In this document: piece after piece, positions 19,046 to 28,400 of the stretch
Position numbering within the stretch: position 1 is the stretch's first letter
Layout of the letters: each line of letters begins with the position of its first letter
Assembly: GCF_000576635.1 (NCBI RefSeq)
Contig: NZ_AVFL01000006.1
Span: 124,001 to 188,000, forward strand
Reading direction: 5' to 3'
DNA length: 64,000 bases
Source of the DNA: Skermanella stibiiresistens SB22
GTDB taxonomy: Bacteria > Pseudomonadota > Alphaproteobacteria > Azospirillales > Azospirillaceae
Position numbers and translations under genes: made by a program
Notes under the pieces: generated by a model
Told to the model about the DNA's origin: nothing
The model's input: the letters and a program-made list of their open reading frames with translations, nothing else
Database searches by the model: none

Positions 19046-20599
19046 ATGGATAGGGAAGCGAACGAGACCGGACCCCGCGCGCCGCGGGAATTCCGGCGTT
19101 TCTGGAGATCCTTCTCGAACGGTCGCCTGTTCAAGCTCGGCGGCAGGCGGGGTGAACTCACCTGGGGATTCGTCCTGCTCCTGCTGATCGGCACCGCCTC
19201 GGTCCTGCTGGTGTTCGCGAATCGGGAGTATGGCTCGCTGGTCACCCACACGCTGGAGGTCAGGTCGCGGGCCTTCCAACTCCTGACCCTGGTACAAGAC
19301 GTGGAGACGGGCCAGCGGAGCTATCTGCTGACGGGCAACCCCTCCTACCTCGAACGCTATCGCGAGGGTGCGCGGGCTTCGCTGGAAAATCTCGCCCGAC
19401 TACAGGAAACGACGACGGACAACCAGCAACAGCAGAACGAGATCGCGGTCCTGCGGCGGACCCTGGAGTCCCGGCTGGACATCGCCGCCCGCACCATCGA
19501 TCTCTATCAGACCGGTAACGCCGACGGCGCCATGGAACTCGTCAGGACGGAGCGGGGCCGAGTTCTGATGGACGGCATCCGCGCGTCGATCGACCGGATC
19601 CAGGCCGAGGAACAGCGCTTGCTGAAGCGTCGCGAGGCGACCGCCGAGACCTATGGCCTCCTGCTGCTGATCGCCACGCTGAGCGGCATCGCCCTGGTGA
19701 TCGGCATCGCCGCCATGTCGGTGATCCGGGTCCGCCGCCACACGGCGGCGTTGGAATCGCTTCAAGGTGAACTGCGCGCCGCCAACGAGAACCTGGAGGG
19801 TATCGTCGCCGCCCGCGTCGCCGAACTGAACGCGGCCAACGAGGAGATCCAGCGCTTCGCGTACATCGTCAGCCACGACCTTCGGGCGCCCCTGGTCAAC
19901 GTCATGGGATTCACCAGCGAGCTGGACGTGCTGCGCGGTCAGATCGTCGGCTTCTACGAGACCGTCGCGGCGAAGGCTCCGGAACTGGCCGACGCCGAGG
20001 TCCGGATCGCGCTGGAGGAGGACCTGCCCGAGGCGCTCCGCTTCATCCGCACCTCCACTGTCAAGATGGACCGCCTGATCAGCGCCATCCTGCGGCTGTC
20101 GCGCGAGGGCCGGCGGGTGTTGACTCCCGAACCGGTCGAGATGCGCGAGATCATCGAGGGCATCGCCGGCAGCCTCAAGCACCAGACCGAGGAGCAAGGT
20201 GTCACCGTGGAGATCGGTGGCACGCCTCGGCTCGTCACCGACCGGCTGGCGATCGAGCAGATCTTCAGCAACCTGATCGAGAACGCGATCAAATACCTGG
20301 ATCCCGCCCGACCGGGCCATGTCATCATCAGCGGCCGCAACATCGGACCCGAGGTCCGCTACGAGATCGTGGATAACGGCCGCGGGATCGAGTCGAAGGA
20401 TTTCGAACGCATCTTCGACCTGTTCCGCCGCGCCGGCGCCCAGGACCGTCCCGGCGAGGGCATCGGTCTGGCCCATGTCCGCGCCATGGTCCGCCGCCTG
20501 GGCGGATCGATCACGGTCGACTCCCAACCCGGCATGGGATCAACCTTCACCGTCACCCTGCCCAGCATCCTGTCGATCAAAACCCTGGAGCCCAGCTGA
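19046..20599 (+). CDS. CHASE3-domain membrane sensor histidine kinase
   Basis: A 517-residue membrane kinase. Transmembrane helix 1 is at about 40-58, a CHASE3 sensor at 60-200 (ending with the QAEEQRLLKRREA helix), helix 2 at about 204-227, a coiled linker, then the HisKA box FAYIVSHDLRAPL with the phosphorylated His at about 277. An ATPase domain follows, with N box NLIENAIKY, G1 VDNGRGI and G2 GEGIGLAHV. The ATG at 19046 has GGAA 8 bases upstream; a GTG at 19013 without a Shine-Dalgarno is the alternative. Its stop overlaps the next response regulator start by one base. The signal is unknown. Confidence 0.92.
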   Translation: MDREANETGPRAPREFRRFWRSFSNGRLFKLGGRRGELTWGFVLLLLIGTASVLLVFANREYGSLVTHTLEVRSRAFQLLTLVQDVETGQRSYLLTGNPSYLERYREGARASLENLARLQETTTDNQQQQNEIAVLRRTLESRLDIAARTIDLYQTGNADGAMELVRTERGRVLMDGIRASIDRIQAEEQRLLKRREATAETYGLLLLIATLSGIALVIGIAAMSVIRVRRHTAALESLQGELRAANENLEGIVAARVAELNAANEEIQRFAYIVSHDLRAPLVNVMGFTSELDVLRGQIVGFYETVAAKAPELADAEVRIALEEDLPEALRFIRTSTVKMDRLISAILRLSREGRRVLTPEPVEMREIIEGIAGSLKHQTEEQGVTVEIGGTPRLVTDRLAIEQIFSNLIENAIKYLDPARPGHVIISGRNIGPEVRYEIVDNGRGIESKDFERIFDLFRRAGAQDRPGEGIGLAHVRAMVRRLGGSITVDSQPGMGSTFTVTLPSILSIKTLEPS

Positions 20600-21027
20600 T
20601 GCCGAACCACCATCCCGTCACCATCGTCATGGTCGAGGACGACGAGGGCCACGCCCGTCTGATCGAGAAGAACATCCGGCGCGCCAGCGTCAACAACGAG
20701 ATCAAGCATTTCAGCAGCGGCACCGCCGCCATGGAGTACCTGTTCAAACCCGAGGTGCGGGCCAATGGTCCATTGCTCCTGCTGCTCGACCTCAACTTGC
20801 CCGACATGTCGGGAACCGAGATCCTGGCCAAACTGAAGCAGGACGATTTGTTGAAGCGGTCGCCGGTGATCGTGCTGACGACGACCGATGATCAGCGCGA
20901 GATTCAGCGTTGCTACGACTTGGGCTGCAACGTCTATATAACCAAGCCAGTGGATTACGAGAATTTCGCTCTCGCGATCCGGCAGTTGGGTCTATTCTTC
21001 TCCGTGATGCAAGTGCCGGAGGTATAG
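20599..21027 (+). CDS. Single-domain response regulator, Rcp1-like
   Basis: A 142-residue receiver with no output domain. It has the acidic pocket VEDDEG, phosphoacceptor Asp about 64 in [11 protein letters not shown], the switch Thr in VIVLTTTDD and the conserved Lys in YITKPVDY. Its ATG overlaps the kinase stop (TGATG) and its stop overlaps the next gene's GTG (TAGTG). It is therefore probably translated in fixed ratio with both kinases, acting as a phosphate shuttle or sink between them. The Rcp1-type insertion between strands 2 and 3 is visible. Confidence 0.92.
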   Translation: MPNHHPVTIVMVEDDEGHARLIEKNIRRASVNNEIKHFSSGTAAMEYLFKPEVRANGPLLLLLDLNLPDMSGTEILAKLKQDDLLKRSPVIVLTTTDDQREIQRCYDLGCNVYITKPVDYENFALAIRQLGLFFSVMQVPEV

Positions 21028-22073
21028 TGAAACCCAAAGTGGACACCGTCCGCGTCCTCTACATCGACGATGATCCCGGCCTCAGCCGGCTGGTCGAGCG
21101 GGCGTTGAGGCCTCACGGCTTCGCGGTGACCCACGAGCCCTCCGGCGACGCCGGCTTGGCCCGCCTGAGGGGCGGCGAACGGTTCGACGCCGTGGCGCTG
21201 GACCACTACATGCCTGGCAAGGACGGTCTGGAGGTGCTGCCCGAGATCCGCGCGTTGCCCGACGCGCCGCCGGTCATCTATGTCACGGGCGCCGACGAGG
21301 GGCGCATCGCGGTCGCGGCGCTCAAGGCCGGGGCCGTGGATTACGTGATCAAGGATGTCGGCGGCGTCTTCCTGGACCTGCTGCGCAGCGCCATCTCCGG
21401 CGCGCTGGATCAGGTGCGGCTGCGCCTGGAGAAGGAGGCGGCCGAGCGCGAGACCCGCGAGGCCCGCGACCGCGCCGAAACGCTGCTGCGCGAGGTCAAC
21501 CACCGTGTCGCGAACAGTCTGGCCCTGGTCTCCTCGCTGGTCTCCCTCCAGGAGCGGGCGCTTGGCGAGGACGACGCGGCGCGCGGCGCGCTGTTCGAGA
21601 CACAGAGCAGGATCATGGCGATAGCCCAGATTCACCGCCGGCTCTACACGTCGCATGATGTGCGCTTCGTCGAGATGGACGCCTACCTAAAGGGACTGGT
21701 CGAGGAACTGGAAGCCTCCATGCGCACGGCCCGCCGCGAGCACATCATCCAGTTGACGGCGGATAACGTCATGATGCCGCCGGACAAGGCCGTATCGGTC
21801 GGCGTGATCGTGACCGAACTGGTGACCAACGTCTACAAATACGCCTATCCCGACGGCGTCGCCGGCCGCATCCGGGTCCGCCTGGAGCGCCAGCCGGAAC
21901 AGCTCTCGCTGGTGGTCGAGGACGACGGCGTCGGCTGGCATGGTTCCGGCGAGGCGCAAGGCAGCGGTCTTGGCACCCGCATCATCCGCGCGATGGCGTC
22001 GAGCCTCGGCTCCGCCCTGATCTATGATCCCCATTGCGCTGGAACGCGGGCGACGCTGGTTTTTCCGCCGTGA
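21027..22073 (+). CDS. Receiver domain fused to HisKA_2/HWE-type histidine kinase
   Basis: A soluble 348-residue hybrid. The N-terminal receiver (about 6-125) has IDDDPG, phospho-Asp about 59 in [11 protein letters not shown], and Lys in YVIKDVGG. A short coiled linker leads to an HWE/HisKA_2 dimerisation box, [20 protein letters not shown] (His about 159). The ATPase domain has [18 protein letters not shown] and GSGLGTRII. The start is GTG 21027 with GGAGG 4 bases upstream; longer upstream frames lie inside the previous gene. A receiver placed before a kinase suggests it is activated by phosphotransfer from the CHASE3 kinase. No DNA-binding output gene is adjacent. Confidence 0.9.
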   Translation: MKPKVDTVRVLYIDDDPGLSRLVERALRPHGFAVTHEPSGDAGLARLRGGERFDAVALDHYMPGKDGLEVLPEIRALPDAPPVIYVTGADEGRIAVAALKAGAVDYVIKDVGGVFLDLLRSAISGALDQVRLRLEKEAAERETREARDRAETLLREVNHRVANSLALVSSLVSLQERALGEDDAARGALFETQSRIMAIAQIHRRLYTSHDVRFVEMDAYLKGLVEELEASMRTARREHIIQLTADNVMMPPDKAVSVGVIVTELVTNVYKYAYPDGVAGRIRVRLERQPEQLSLVVEDDGVGWHGSGEAQGSGLGTRIIRAMASSLGSALIYDPHCAGTRATLVFPP

Positions 22074-22202
22074 TCGCTGGCAAGCGCACCAGGAGAGACA
22101 TCAAAGGCGCGGGGCAAGCTGAAAACAGGGGTATCGGGTTGAAGTTTGACCGCGCGGCTGGGCTCCCCTATCTTGTGTGGGATCGCGAATGAGGTTTCGT
22201 TC

Positions 22203-22451
22203 ATGGCAACCGCTTCGGTAAATCTTCGCCCAGAACTCGCCGCCAGCCTTGATGAATTGGCTGCGGCAACCGGACGATCGCGTGCGGAATTGGCCGACGA
22301 GGCGGTGAGCGGCTATCTGGATCACGAGCGTTGGAAGGCGGAACACATCAGAGAAGCCTTGAGGGAGGCTGACGCTGGCGATTTCGCATCCGACGACGAG
22401 GTAGAGGCGACCTTCAACCGGTATGGGAACGCCGCTAATCCACATCCATGA
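22203..22451 (+). CDS. Ribbon-helix-helix antitoxin, CopG/ParD-like
   Basis: An 82-residue protein. The first 45 residues form an RHH fold (SVNLRPELAASLDELAAATG, then SRAELADEAVSGYL), and an acidic tail is expected to wrap the toxin. The ATG at 22203 is preceded by GAGG with 8-base spacing. Its stop overlaps the start of the downstream RelE/ParE-type gene as ATGA. The predicted role is to neutralise that toxin and repress the pair. Confidence 0.85.
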   Translation: MATASVNLRPELAASLDELAAATGRSRAELADEAVSGYLDHERWKAEHIREALREADAGDFASDDEVEATFNRYGNAANPHP

Positions 22452-22732
22452 GAATACGTTATCCGCGGCGCGCCCTTCTCGACCTGAACAACCAAGAAGA
22501 TCACATCGCCGAGACCAACCCGGCGGCAGCCTTGGAGCAGGTTGCGATCATCAGACGGCATGTTGATGGACTGATCGATCAACCTTGCATGGGGCGGCCT
22601 GGAAGGATTTCCGGCACTCGCGAATTGATCATCTCCAGCAGCCCCTTTTTGGTGGCATACCGGGTGACGGATCGGACGGTGGACGTGCTTGCCGTGATCC
22701 ACGCCAAGCGCAACTGCCCACGCGTCCTTTGA
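22448..22732 (+). CDS. RelE/ParE-family toxin
   Basis: A 94-residue protein with the ParE/RelE core. The N-terminal MRIRYPRRALLDL is followed by a helical hairpin, then GRPGRISGTRELIISSSPFLVAYRV and the terminal VDVLAVIHAKRNCP strand. The RELII...YRV...VLAVIH pattern is the family's usual C-terminal sheet. It overlaps the antitoxin stop by 4 bases. Intact length suggests the pair is functional. Whether it poisons gyrase (ParE) or mRNA (RelE) cannot be told from sequence. Confidence 0.85.
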   Translation: MRIRYPRRALLDLNNQEDHIAETNPAAALEQVAIIRRHVDGLIDQPCMGRPGRISGTRELIISSSPFLVAYRVTDRTVDVLAVIHAKRNCPRVL

Positions 22733-22742
22733 GTCAAGGCGC

Positions 22743-23111
22743 TCAGCCAGCCGGCTGGGCCGTGCGCGCCGGATTGTGGCGACCGATGATGTCCAGCACT
22801 TCCTGGGCCCTCGCATCCTCGACCTGACCGATCAGCATGACGCCGCCGGTTCCGACGCCATCCAGGAAAGCGCGCGCCTCCTCCTCCGCGACACCCAGCC
22901 TGGTGAGAACCTCGGTTTCCGATTTGGCGCCACCATATTGGTTCTTCGAACTGGAGAACGGGTTCGTGCCGGCCGACTCGTTGCCCCATCCCTCCGTGGT
23001 GTCGCCGTCGATCCAGAACTCGTTCCGGAAGCCGACGTCGTACAGCTCTTTCAGGACCTGACGCGACGACTCCTTGTCATTGAATAGGCTGATGATGGTC
23101 CGGATGCTCAC
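22743..23111 (-). CDS. Small general-stress-type protein (GSP17M-like domain)
   Basis: A 122-residue soluble protein. It begins with a beta-alpha-beta unit, RTIISLFNDKESSRQVLKEL, that resembles the general stress protein 17M domain. A polar middle (residues about 35-65) and a second half GVAEEEARAFLDGVGTGGVM, LIGQVEDARAQEVLDII follow. Start GTG 23111 is preceded by GGAGA with 7-base spacing. It converges on the toxin gene 10 bp away. Such proteins are found in stress-induced operons, but the biochemical role is unknown. Confidence 0.7.
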   Translation of the reverse strand: MSIRTIISLFNDKESSRQVLKELYDVGFRNEFWIDGDTTEGWGNESAGTNPFSSSKNQYGGAKSETEVLTRLGVAEEEARAFLDGVGTGGVMLIGQVEDARAQEVLDIIGRHNPARTAQPAG

Positions 23112-23208
23112 GGTCGTCTCCGCGTGGAATTTCTAACAGGATAGGAACCTCCAACAGGGCGCCAAGGATCATGGTTCCCGCCACTCGAAAACCCGCGCGT
23201 TGACCGAA

Positions 23209-23221
23209 TGAAAAATTTTCA
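23209..23221. promoter_or_regulatory. AT-rich palindrome upstream of the LacI-PfkB operon
   Basis: TGAAAA-A-TTTTCA is a perfect inverted repeat around one base in the 276-bp gap between the stress-protein gene and the LacI-PfkB start. A second perfect palindrome, CCAACATGTTGG, lies at 23268-23279. Either may bind a regulator; neither resembles the LacI-type site nearer the gene. Confidence 0.35.
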
Positions 23222-23340
23222 ATCAGGTGGGTGGTCAGAACGAAGGCAATCGGCGCAGGCATTCCGCCCAACATGTTGGCGCTATATTTTCTCTATCTCA
23301 GCAATGATTGGTCTTGATCAAGCCGCATACGAAGGTATTA

Positions 23341-23354
23341 TTGAAACGCTTCAA
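23341..23354. promoter_or_regulatory. LacI-family operator-like site upstream of the LacI-PfkB gene
   Basis: TTGAAACGCTTCAA has the central CG and near-palindromic arms (12 of 14 positions symmetric) expected of LacI-family half-sites. It ends 33 bp before the start codon of a protein whose first 57 residues are a LacI-type DNA-binding domain. Autoregulation is the simple reading. Confidence 0.55.
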
Positions 23355-23387
23355 TTTTACCGACCCAGGTTCGCAGGCTGGAGACCC

Positions 23388-24571
23388 ATGGCCCACAAGC
23401 GCCCGACCATATCGGATGTCGCCAAAGCGGCCGGTGTTTCGATCGGAACCGTGTCCAACGCGATCAACACGCCGGACAAGGTGCGGCCGGAAACGCGGGC
23501 CAAGATAGAGGCGGCCATCGCGCGGCTGAACTACCGCCCCAGCGCGGTGGCGCGCTTCCTGCCCGCCGGAGCCAACACGGGACGGCCGAGCGGCCACCTG
23601 ATGCTGCCGCGCCTGATCTCGGTCGGCTACATCAGCGTGGATTATGTCTGCCGGGTCGGGGTCCTGCCGCATCGGGACGACCGGATCACCGCCCAGCACA
23701 TCGAGAAGGCGCTGGGTGGTCCCGCCGCCAACGTCGCGGTCGCCGCCGCCGGCCTGGGCGGCGCCCTGGCGCTCGACGTCGAGTTGGCGACCGCCGTCGG
23801 TGAGGACCCCGACAGCGACTGGGCGCTGATCGAGCTGGCCCGCCGGGGTGTCCACGCGCTCACCATCCGGCAGCCGTTCAACAATCGGCTGTCGCGCTGC
23901 GTCGTCATCGTCGAGGCCAACGGCAGCCGCACCATCATCAACGAACCGTTCGAGCTGAGCGAGGTCGACCTGACGGCCTATCTCGATGTCGAACCCGAGG
24001 ACAGGCCCTGCTGCCTGCATATCGAGGGCTACCATTACGAACGCATGGCGGGATCGGTCGCCCGATTCCAGGACGCCGGCTGGAAGGTCAGCCTGCACAC
24101 GACGGGGCTGCCGGCCAGTTCCAGGACGCCCGAGGCCTTCACGAGGCTGGTACAGGCGATCGACCTCGTCTTCGTCAATGACGTGACGCTGCGCGAGATC
24201 CTCGGCATGCGCTCGACCGTCGCGGCCCTGATCGACCAGACCGAGGCCCATCTGCGCGCCATCGGGCCACGCGCCGATGTCGTGCTGACCCTGGGCGAAT
24301 TGGGTGCCGTGGTGTTTCCCAGCGACGATGGCCCGCCCGTGTTCGTGCCGGCGCTGGCGGTCGAGGTGGTCGACGCCACGGGCGCCGGCGACACCTTCGC
24401 GGGTGTCTTCCTGTGCTTCTGGATGCATGGCGCGTCTCTCGGCGAGGCGGCGCGGCACGCCGCCATCGCGGCCAGCCTGACGACCACGGCGGAAGGCGCC
24501 CAGGGCCGGATTTCCACAGTTGACGACCTCCGCGCCGAGATCGGGCGGATGGAGCCGGAGGAGGCGAGCGC

Positions 24572-24575
<4 letters not shown>
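23388..24575 (+). CDS. Fusion of LacI-type DNA-binding domain to PfkB-family sugar kinase
   Basis: A 395-residue protein. Residues about 6-57 are a full LacI headpiece: HTH TISDVAKAAGVSIGTVSNAI, then YRPSAVARFL as hinge helix. From about 75 to the end it is a ribokinase-family kinase rather than a periplasmic-binding-like domain: SVGYISVDYV, the GG motif ALGGPAANVAVAAAG (about 108-122), and DATGAGDTF with catalytic Asp about 335. Both halves look intact. The ATG at 23388 has GGAG 4 bases upstream. It heads an operon of eight genes; its stop overlaps the ATPase start as GTGA. A kinase that binds its sugar and also represses the operon is a reasonable inference. Confidence 0.88.
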
Positions 24576-25330
<755 letters not shown>

Positions 25331-25389
25331 GTTCCAACACCGAAAGCCACCCCGCCCTGCCCCGCCACCCCATTCTGGGAGACAACTCG

Positions 25390-26385
25390 ATGAAATCGGT
25401 TCTGAAAGCAGCGGTTCTTGGATTGCTGGCCGCCACGTCCCTGATCGGCGTCCTGACGGGCGCCGCCAGCGCGGCGGATACCCGCGTCGCCTTCGTCCCC
25501 CAGATCCAGGGCATCCCCTACTATGTCGCGATGGAGGAAGGGGCCAAGGCCGCCGCCGCGAAGTTCGGCGTCACCTATGTCCAGCAGGGTCCGACCTCGA
25601 CCAACTCGGCCGACCAGCTTCGCATCTTCGACAGTTTCGTCAACCAGGGCTTCAACGTGGTCGCCGTGTCGCCCGTCGATGTCGAGACGCTGAAACCCGC
25701 CATCGCCCGGGCCAAGGCGCAGGGCGTCCACGTCATCACCTCCGACGCCGACGCCGCCGGCAGCGCCCGTGATTTCTACGTGGCGCAGGCGCGCGACCAG
25801 GATCTGGGCTTCACCATCCTGGACGAGATGGTCAAGCGCGTCGGCCAGGACGGCAAGATCGCCATCATCTCCGACGCCCCGACGATCCAGAGCCTGAACA
25901 ACTGGATCAGCGCCATCCAGGAGCGCGCCAAGTCCAAGTATCCCAAGCTCAAGATCGTCTCGGTCGATCACACCGACGGCACCGCCGCCCGCGCCTTCCA
26001 GTTCGCCACCGACGCGATGACCCGCAACCCCGACCTCAAGGGCATCATCGGCATCGCCTCGACCACCTGCCCCGGCATCGGCCAGGCGGTCGAGGCGTCG
26101 GGCAAGGGCGGTTCGATCGTGTCGGCCGGCTTCTGCTCGCCCAACACGGTGCGGGATTACGTCAAGAGCGGCGCCATGACCTATTCGGTCCTGTGGAACC
26201 CGTCCGATCTCGGTTACCTGACGGTCTGGGCCGCCAAGGAACTAGCCGAGGGCCGCGGATTCGAGGCAAAGGTCCCGGTTGATGGTCTCAAGGCCGAGGC
26301 CAGCTGGCTGCCCGCCGACAAGATCCTGCTGCTCGGCCCGCCCATGGTGTTCACCGCCGAGAACATCGACCAGTTCAAGTTCTGA
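25390..26385 (+). CDS. Periplasmic sugar-binding protein, RhaS/LsrB-like
   Basis: A 331-residue ribose-class binding protein. The signal peptide (about 1-29) ends ASA, and mature protein begins ADTRVAFVPQIQGIPYY. Ligand-contact features include QQGPTSTNSADQL, VSPVDVETLKPAI, DADAAGSARDFYV, GIASTTCPGIGQAV and SAGFCSPNTVRDYVK. These features are more like the rhamnose (RhaS) and AI-2 (LsrB) groups than RbsB. The ATG at 25390 follows GGAG with 9-base spacing, 59 bp after the ATPase stop. Substrate unknown; a sugar, or a sugar conjugate such as a glycated amine, fits the kinases and SIS protein nearby. Confidence 0.88.
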   Translation: MKSVLKAAVLGLLAATSLIGVLTGAASAADTRVAFVPQIQGIPYYVAMEEGAKAAAAKFGVTYVQQGPTSTNSADQLRIFDSFVNQGFNVVAVSPVDVETLKPAIARAKAQGVHVITSDADAAGSARDFYVAQARDQDLGFTILDEMVKRVGQDGKIAIISDAPTIQSLNNWISAIQERAKSKYPKLKIVSVDHTDGTAARAFQFATDAMTRNPDLKGIIGIASTTCPGIGQAVEASGKGGSIVSAGFCSPNTVRDYVKSGAMTYSVLWNPSDLGYLTVWAAKELAEGRGFEAKVPVDGLKAEASWLPADKILLLGPPMVFTAENIDQFKF

Positions 26386-26416
26386 GAGCCCATGAGCCCG
26401 ACATGGGCGGGAGACC

Positions 26417-27406
26417 GTGATTCGCATGGCTGAAGCGACCGATCCGCGCCCCGCCTTCCGCGTGGCGTCGCCAACCGCGACGCGGGAACTGGTGCTGTTC
26501 ATCGCCATCGTCGTGGTCGGCGCCGGCTTCTCGCTGGCGTCGCCGTATTTCCTGACGGTCGGCAATCTGGTCCAGACGCTGCGCGCGGCGCTGGAGCTGG
26601 CGATCGTCAGCGCCGGCATGACGCTGGTCATCATCATGGGCGGCATCGACGTCAGCGTCGGCGGCATCATGGCGGTTTCCGCCATCCTGATCGGCAAATC
26701 CTACCAGGCTGGCCTCTCGTCCTGGGTGGTGGCGCCGATCGGGTTGCTGTCCGGTGCCGCCTTGGGAGCCTGGAACGGCTTCCTCACCACCAAGCTGCGG
26801 GTGCCGCCGATCATCGCGACGCTCGGGTCGATGTACATCTTCTCCGCGATCATGTTCCTGGTGATCGGCGGCGCCTGGATCTCTGGTCTTCCCGGAACAC
26901 TGTCGCCGCTGGTCAACGGCTGGGTGGTGGGCATCCCGGCATCGCTGCTGGTGATCCTGGCGGTCTACGGCATCGGCTGGGTACTGCTCCGCCAGCTTCC
27001 CTACGGTCGCCACCTGCACGCGGTCGGCTGCGACGAGCGGTCGGCCGGGCTGGTCGGCATCAATGTCGATCGGACCAAGATCGCCGCCTACTCCATCCTC
27101 GGCCTGCTCGCCGGGTTCGCGGCGCTGCTCTACGTCGCTCGGCTGCGCAACGTCGAGATCAACATCGGCACGACCGTGGCGCTGGAGGCGATCGCCGCCA
27201 CCATCCTGGGTGGCACCAGCATCCGAGGCGGCTTCGGCAGCCTGCTGGGCACGCTGCTGGGCGTCGTCTTCATCCGGATCATCCAGAACGGACTGGTGCT
27301 GATCGGAGTTTCATCCCTGTGGGAGACGGTCATCATCGGTGGACTGTTGATCACGGTGCTGACGGCGGACGCCTGGCGCAACCGAAACAACCCGAGGATC
27401 GCCTGA
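26417..27406 (+). CDS. Sugar ABC transporter permease 1
   Basis: A 329-residue RbsC-type permease with about eight or nine membrane helices. The hallmark blocks are ISAGMTLVIIMGGIDVSVGG and ALEAIAATILGGTSIRGGFG. GTG 26417 follows GGGAG closely (3 bases); ATG 26426 is the alternative start. It is 31 bp after the binding protein and one base before the second permease. The two permeases are divergent enough to form a heterodimer. Confidence 0.9.
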   Translation: MIRMAEATDPRPAFRVASPTATRELVLFIAIVVVGAGFSLASPYFLTVGNLVQTLRAALELAIVSAGMTLVIIMGGIDVSVGGIMAVSAILIGKSYQAGLSSWVVAPIGLLSGAALGAWNGFLTTKLRVPPIIATLGSMYIFSAIMFLVIGGAWISGLPGTLSPLVNGWVVGIPASLLVILAVYGIGWVLLRQLPYGRHLHAVGCDERSAGLVGINVDRTKIAAYSILGLLAGFAALLYVARLRNVEINIGTTVALEAIAATILGGTSIRGGFGSLLGTLLGVVFIRIIQNGLVLIGVSSLWETVIIGGLLITVLTADAWRNRNNPRIA

Positions 27407-27407
27407 A

Positions 27408-28400
27408 ATGGACGCTTTGATGGGACGCCTGCGAGGCGATCCGCTGCGGACCCGGCTGATGGTCCTTCTGGGCCTGTGGCTGGTCGCGCTGGTGGCGATG
27501 AGCCTGGTGTCGCCATACTTCCTCCAGGCGCGCACCGTGCCCTACCTGCTGCAATACGTCCCGATCCTGGGGCTGCTGGGCCTGGGGCAGACCCTGGTCA
27601 TCCTGGCTGGCGGTCCCGGTATCGACCTGTCGGTCGGATCGATCGTCTCCCTGGTCGGCGTCTTCGTCGGCGCGCTGGTCACGGCCGGCATCGGCGTCTG
27701 GCCGGCCAGCGCCGCCGGGATCGCGCTGGGCGCCGGTCTGGGCTTCATCAATGGCTTCCTGGTCAATGTGCTGCGGATACCGTCGCTGATGGCGACGCTG
27801 GCGACCATGTTCGCCTTCGGCGGCTTGGCGCTGGCGACCACGCAGGGGCGCCCGATCGGTGGTTTCCCACCGGAGTTCGGCTGGCTTGGCCAGGGCACCA
27901 CGCTGGGAATGCCCAACGCCTTCCTCTTCGTGCTGCTGCCGGTCGCGGTGGTGCTGCACGTGATGCTGACCCGCACCGTGATCGGCCGCCACATCGTCGC
28001 CTGTGGCAACGACGACCGGGCGGCCCATCTGGCCGGGCTGAACGTCACGCGGGTGCGCGTCGGCCTCTACGTGCTGAGCGGCGTGCTATCCGGCATCGGC
28101 AGCGTCATCTCCATGTCGTGGTTCCTGGCCGCCCGGCCGGACGCCGGCAAGGGGATGGAACTGCTGGCCGTGACCATCGCTGTGCTGGGGGGAACCCATA
28201 TCTTCGGCGGCACCGGCGGCATTCCGGGAACGATCGTCGCGATCCTGATCGTGACGACGCTCCAGATCGGGCTCCAACTCGCCAACATCTCGGCGGCGTG
28301 GCAACTCGGCCTGATCGGCGTGCTGCTGATCGCGTCGGTCTCGTCGTCGGGAGGGTTCAAGTTGGGCTTGTTCAGGCGGTCGTTGGGGGCTGGAGCCTGA
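27408..28400 (+). CDS. Sugar ABC transporter permease 2
   Basis: A 330-residue partner permease of the same class. It shows LGLGQTLVILAGGPGIDLSV and LAVTIAVLGGTHIFGGTGG in the usual places, with helices near residues 18-40, 50-75, 80-130, 160-185, 210-235 and 260-310. It begins one base after permease 1 ends. Its stop (TGA at 28398) overlaps the ATG of the second PfkB kinase (TGATG), so transport and catabolic genes are translationally linked. Confidence 0.9.
   Translation: MDALMGRLRGDPLRTRLMVLLGLWLVALVAMSLVSPYFLQARTVPYLLQYVPILGLLGLGQTLVILAGGPGIDLSVGSIVSLVGVFVGALVTAGIGVWPASAAGIALGAGLGFINGFLVNVLRIPSLMATLATMFAFGGLALATTQGRPIGGFPPEFGWLGQGTTLGMPNAFLFVLLPVAVVLHVMLTRTVIGRHIVACGNDDRAAHLAGLNVTRVRVGLYVLSGVLSGIGSVISMSWFLAARPDAGKGMELLAVTIAVLGGTHIFGGTGGIPGTIVAILIVTTLQIGLQLANISAAWQLGLIGVLLIASVSSSGGFKLGLFRRSLGAGA

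Noticed and set aside
23208-23387. Sixty-residue N-terminal extension of the LacI-PfkB protein starting at ATG 23208
   Set aside because: It crosses the palindromes and operator-like site, has no family similarity, and the ATG at 23388 has a good Shine-Dalgarno and the usual LacI start.
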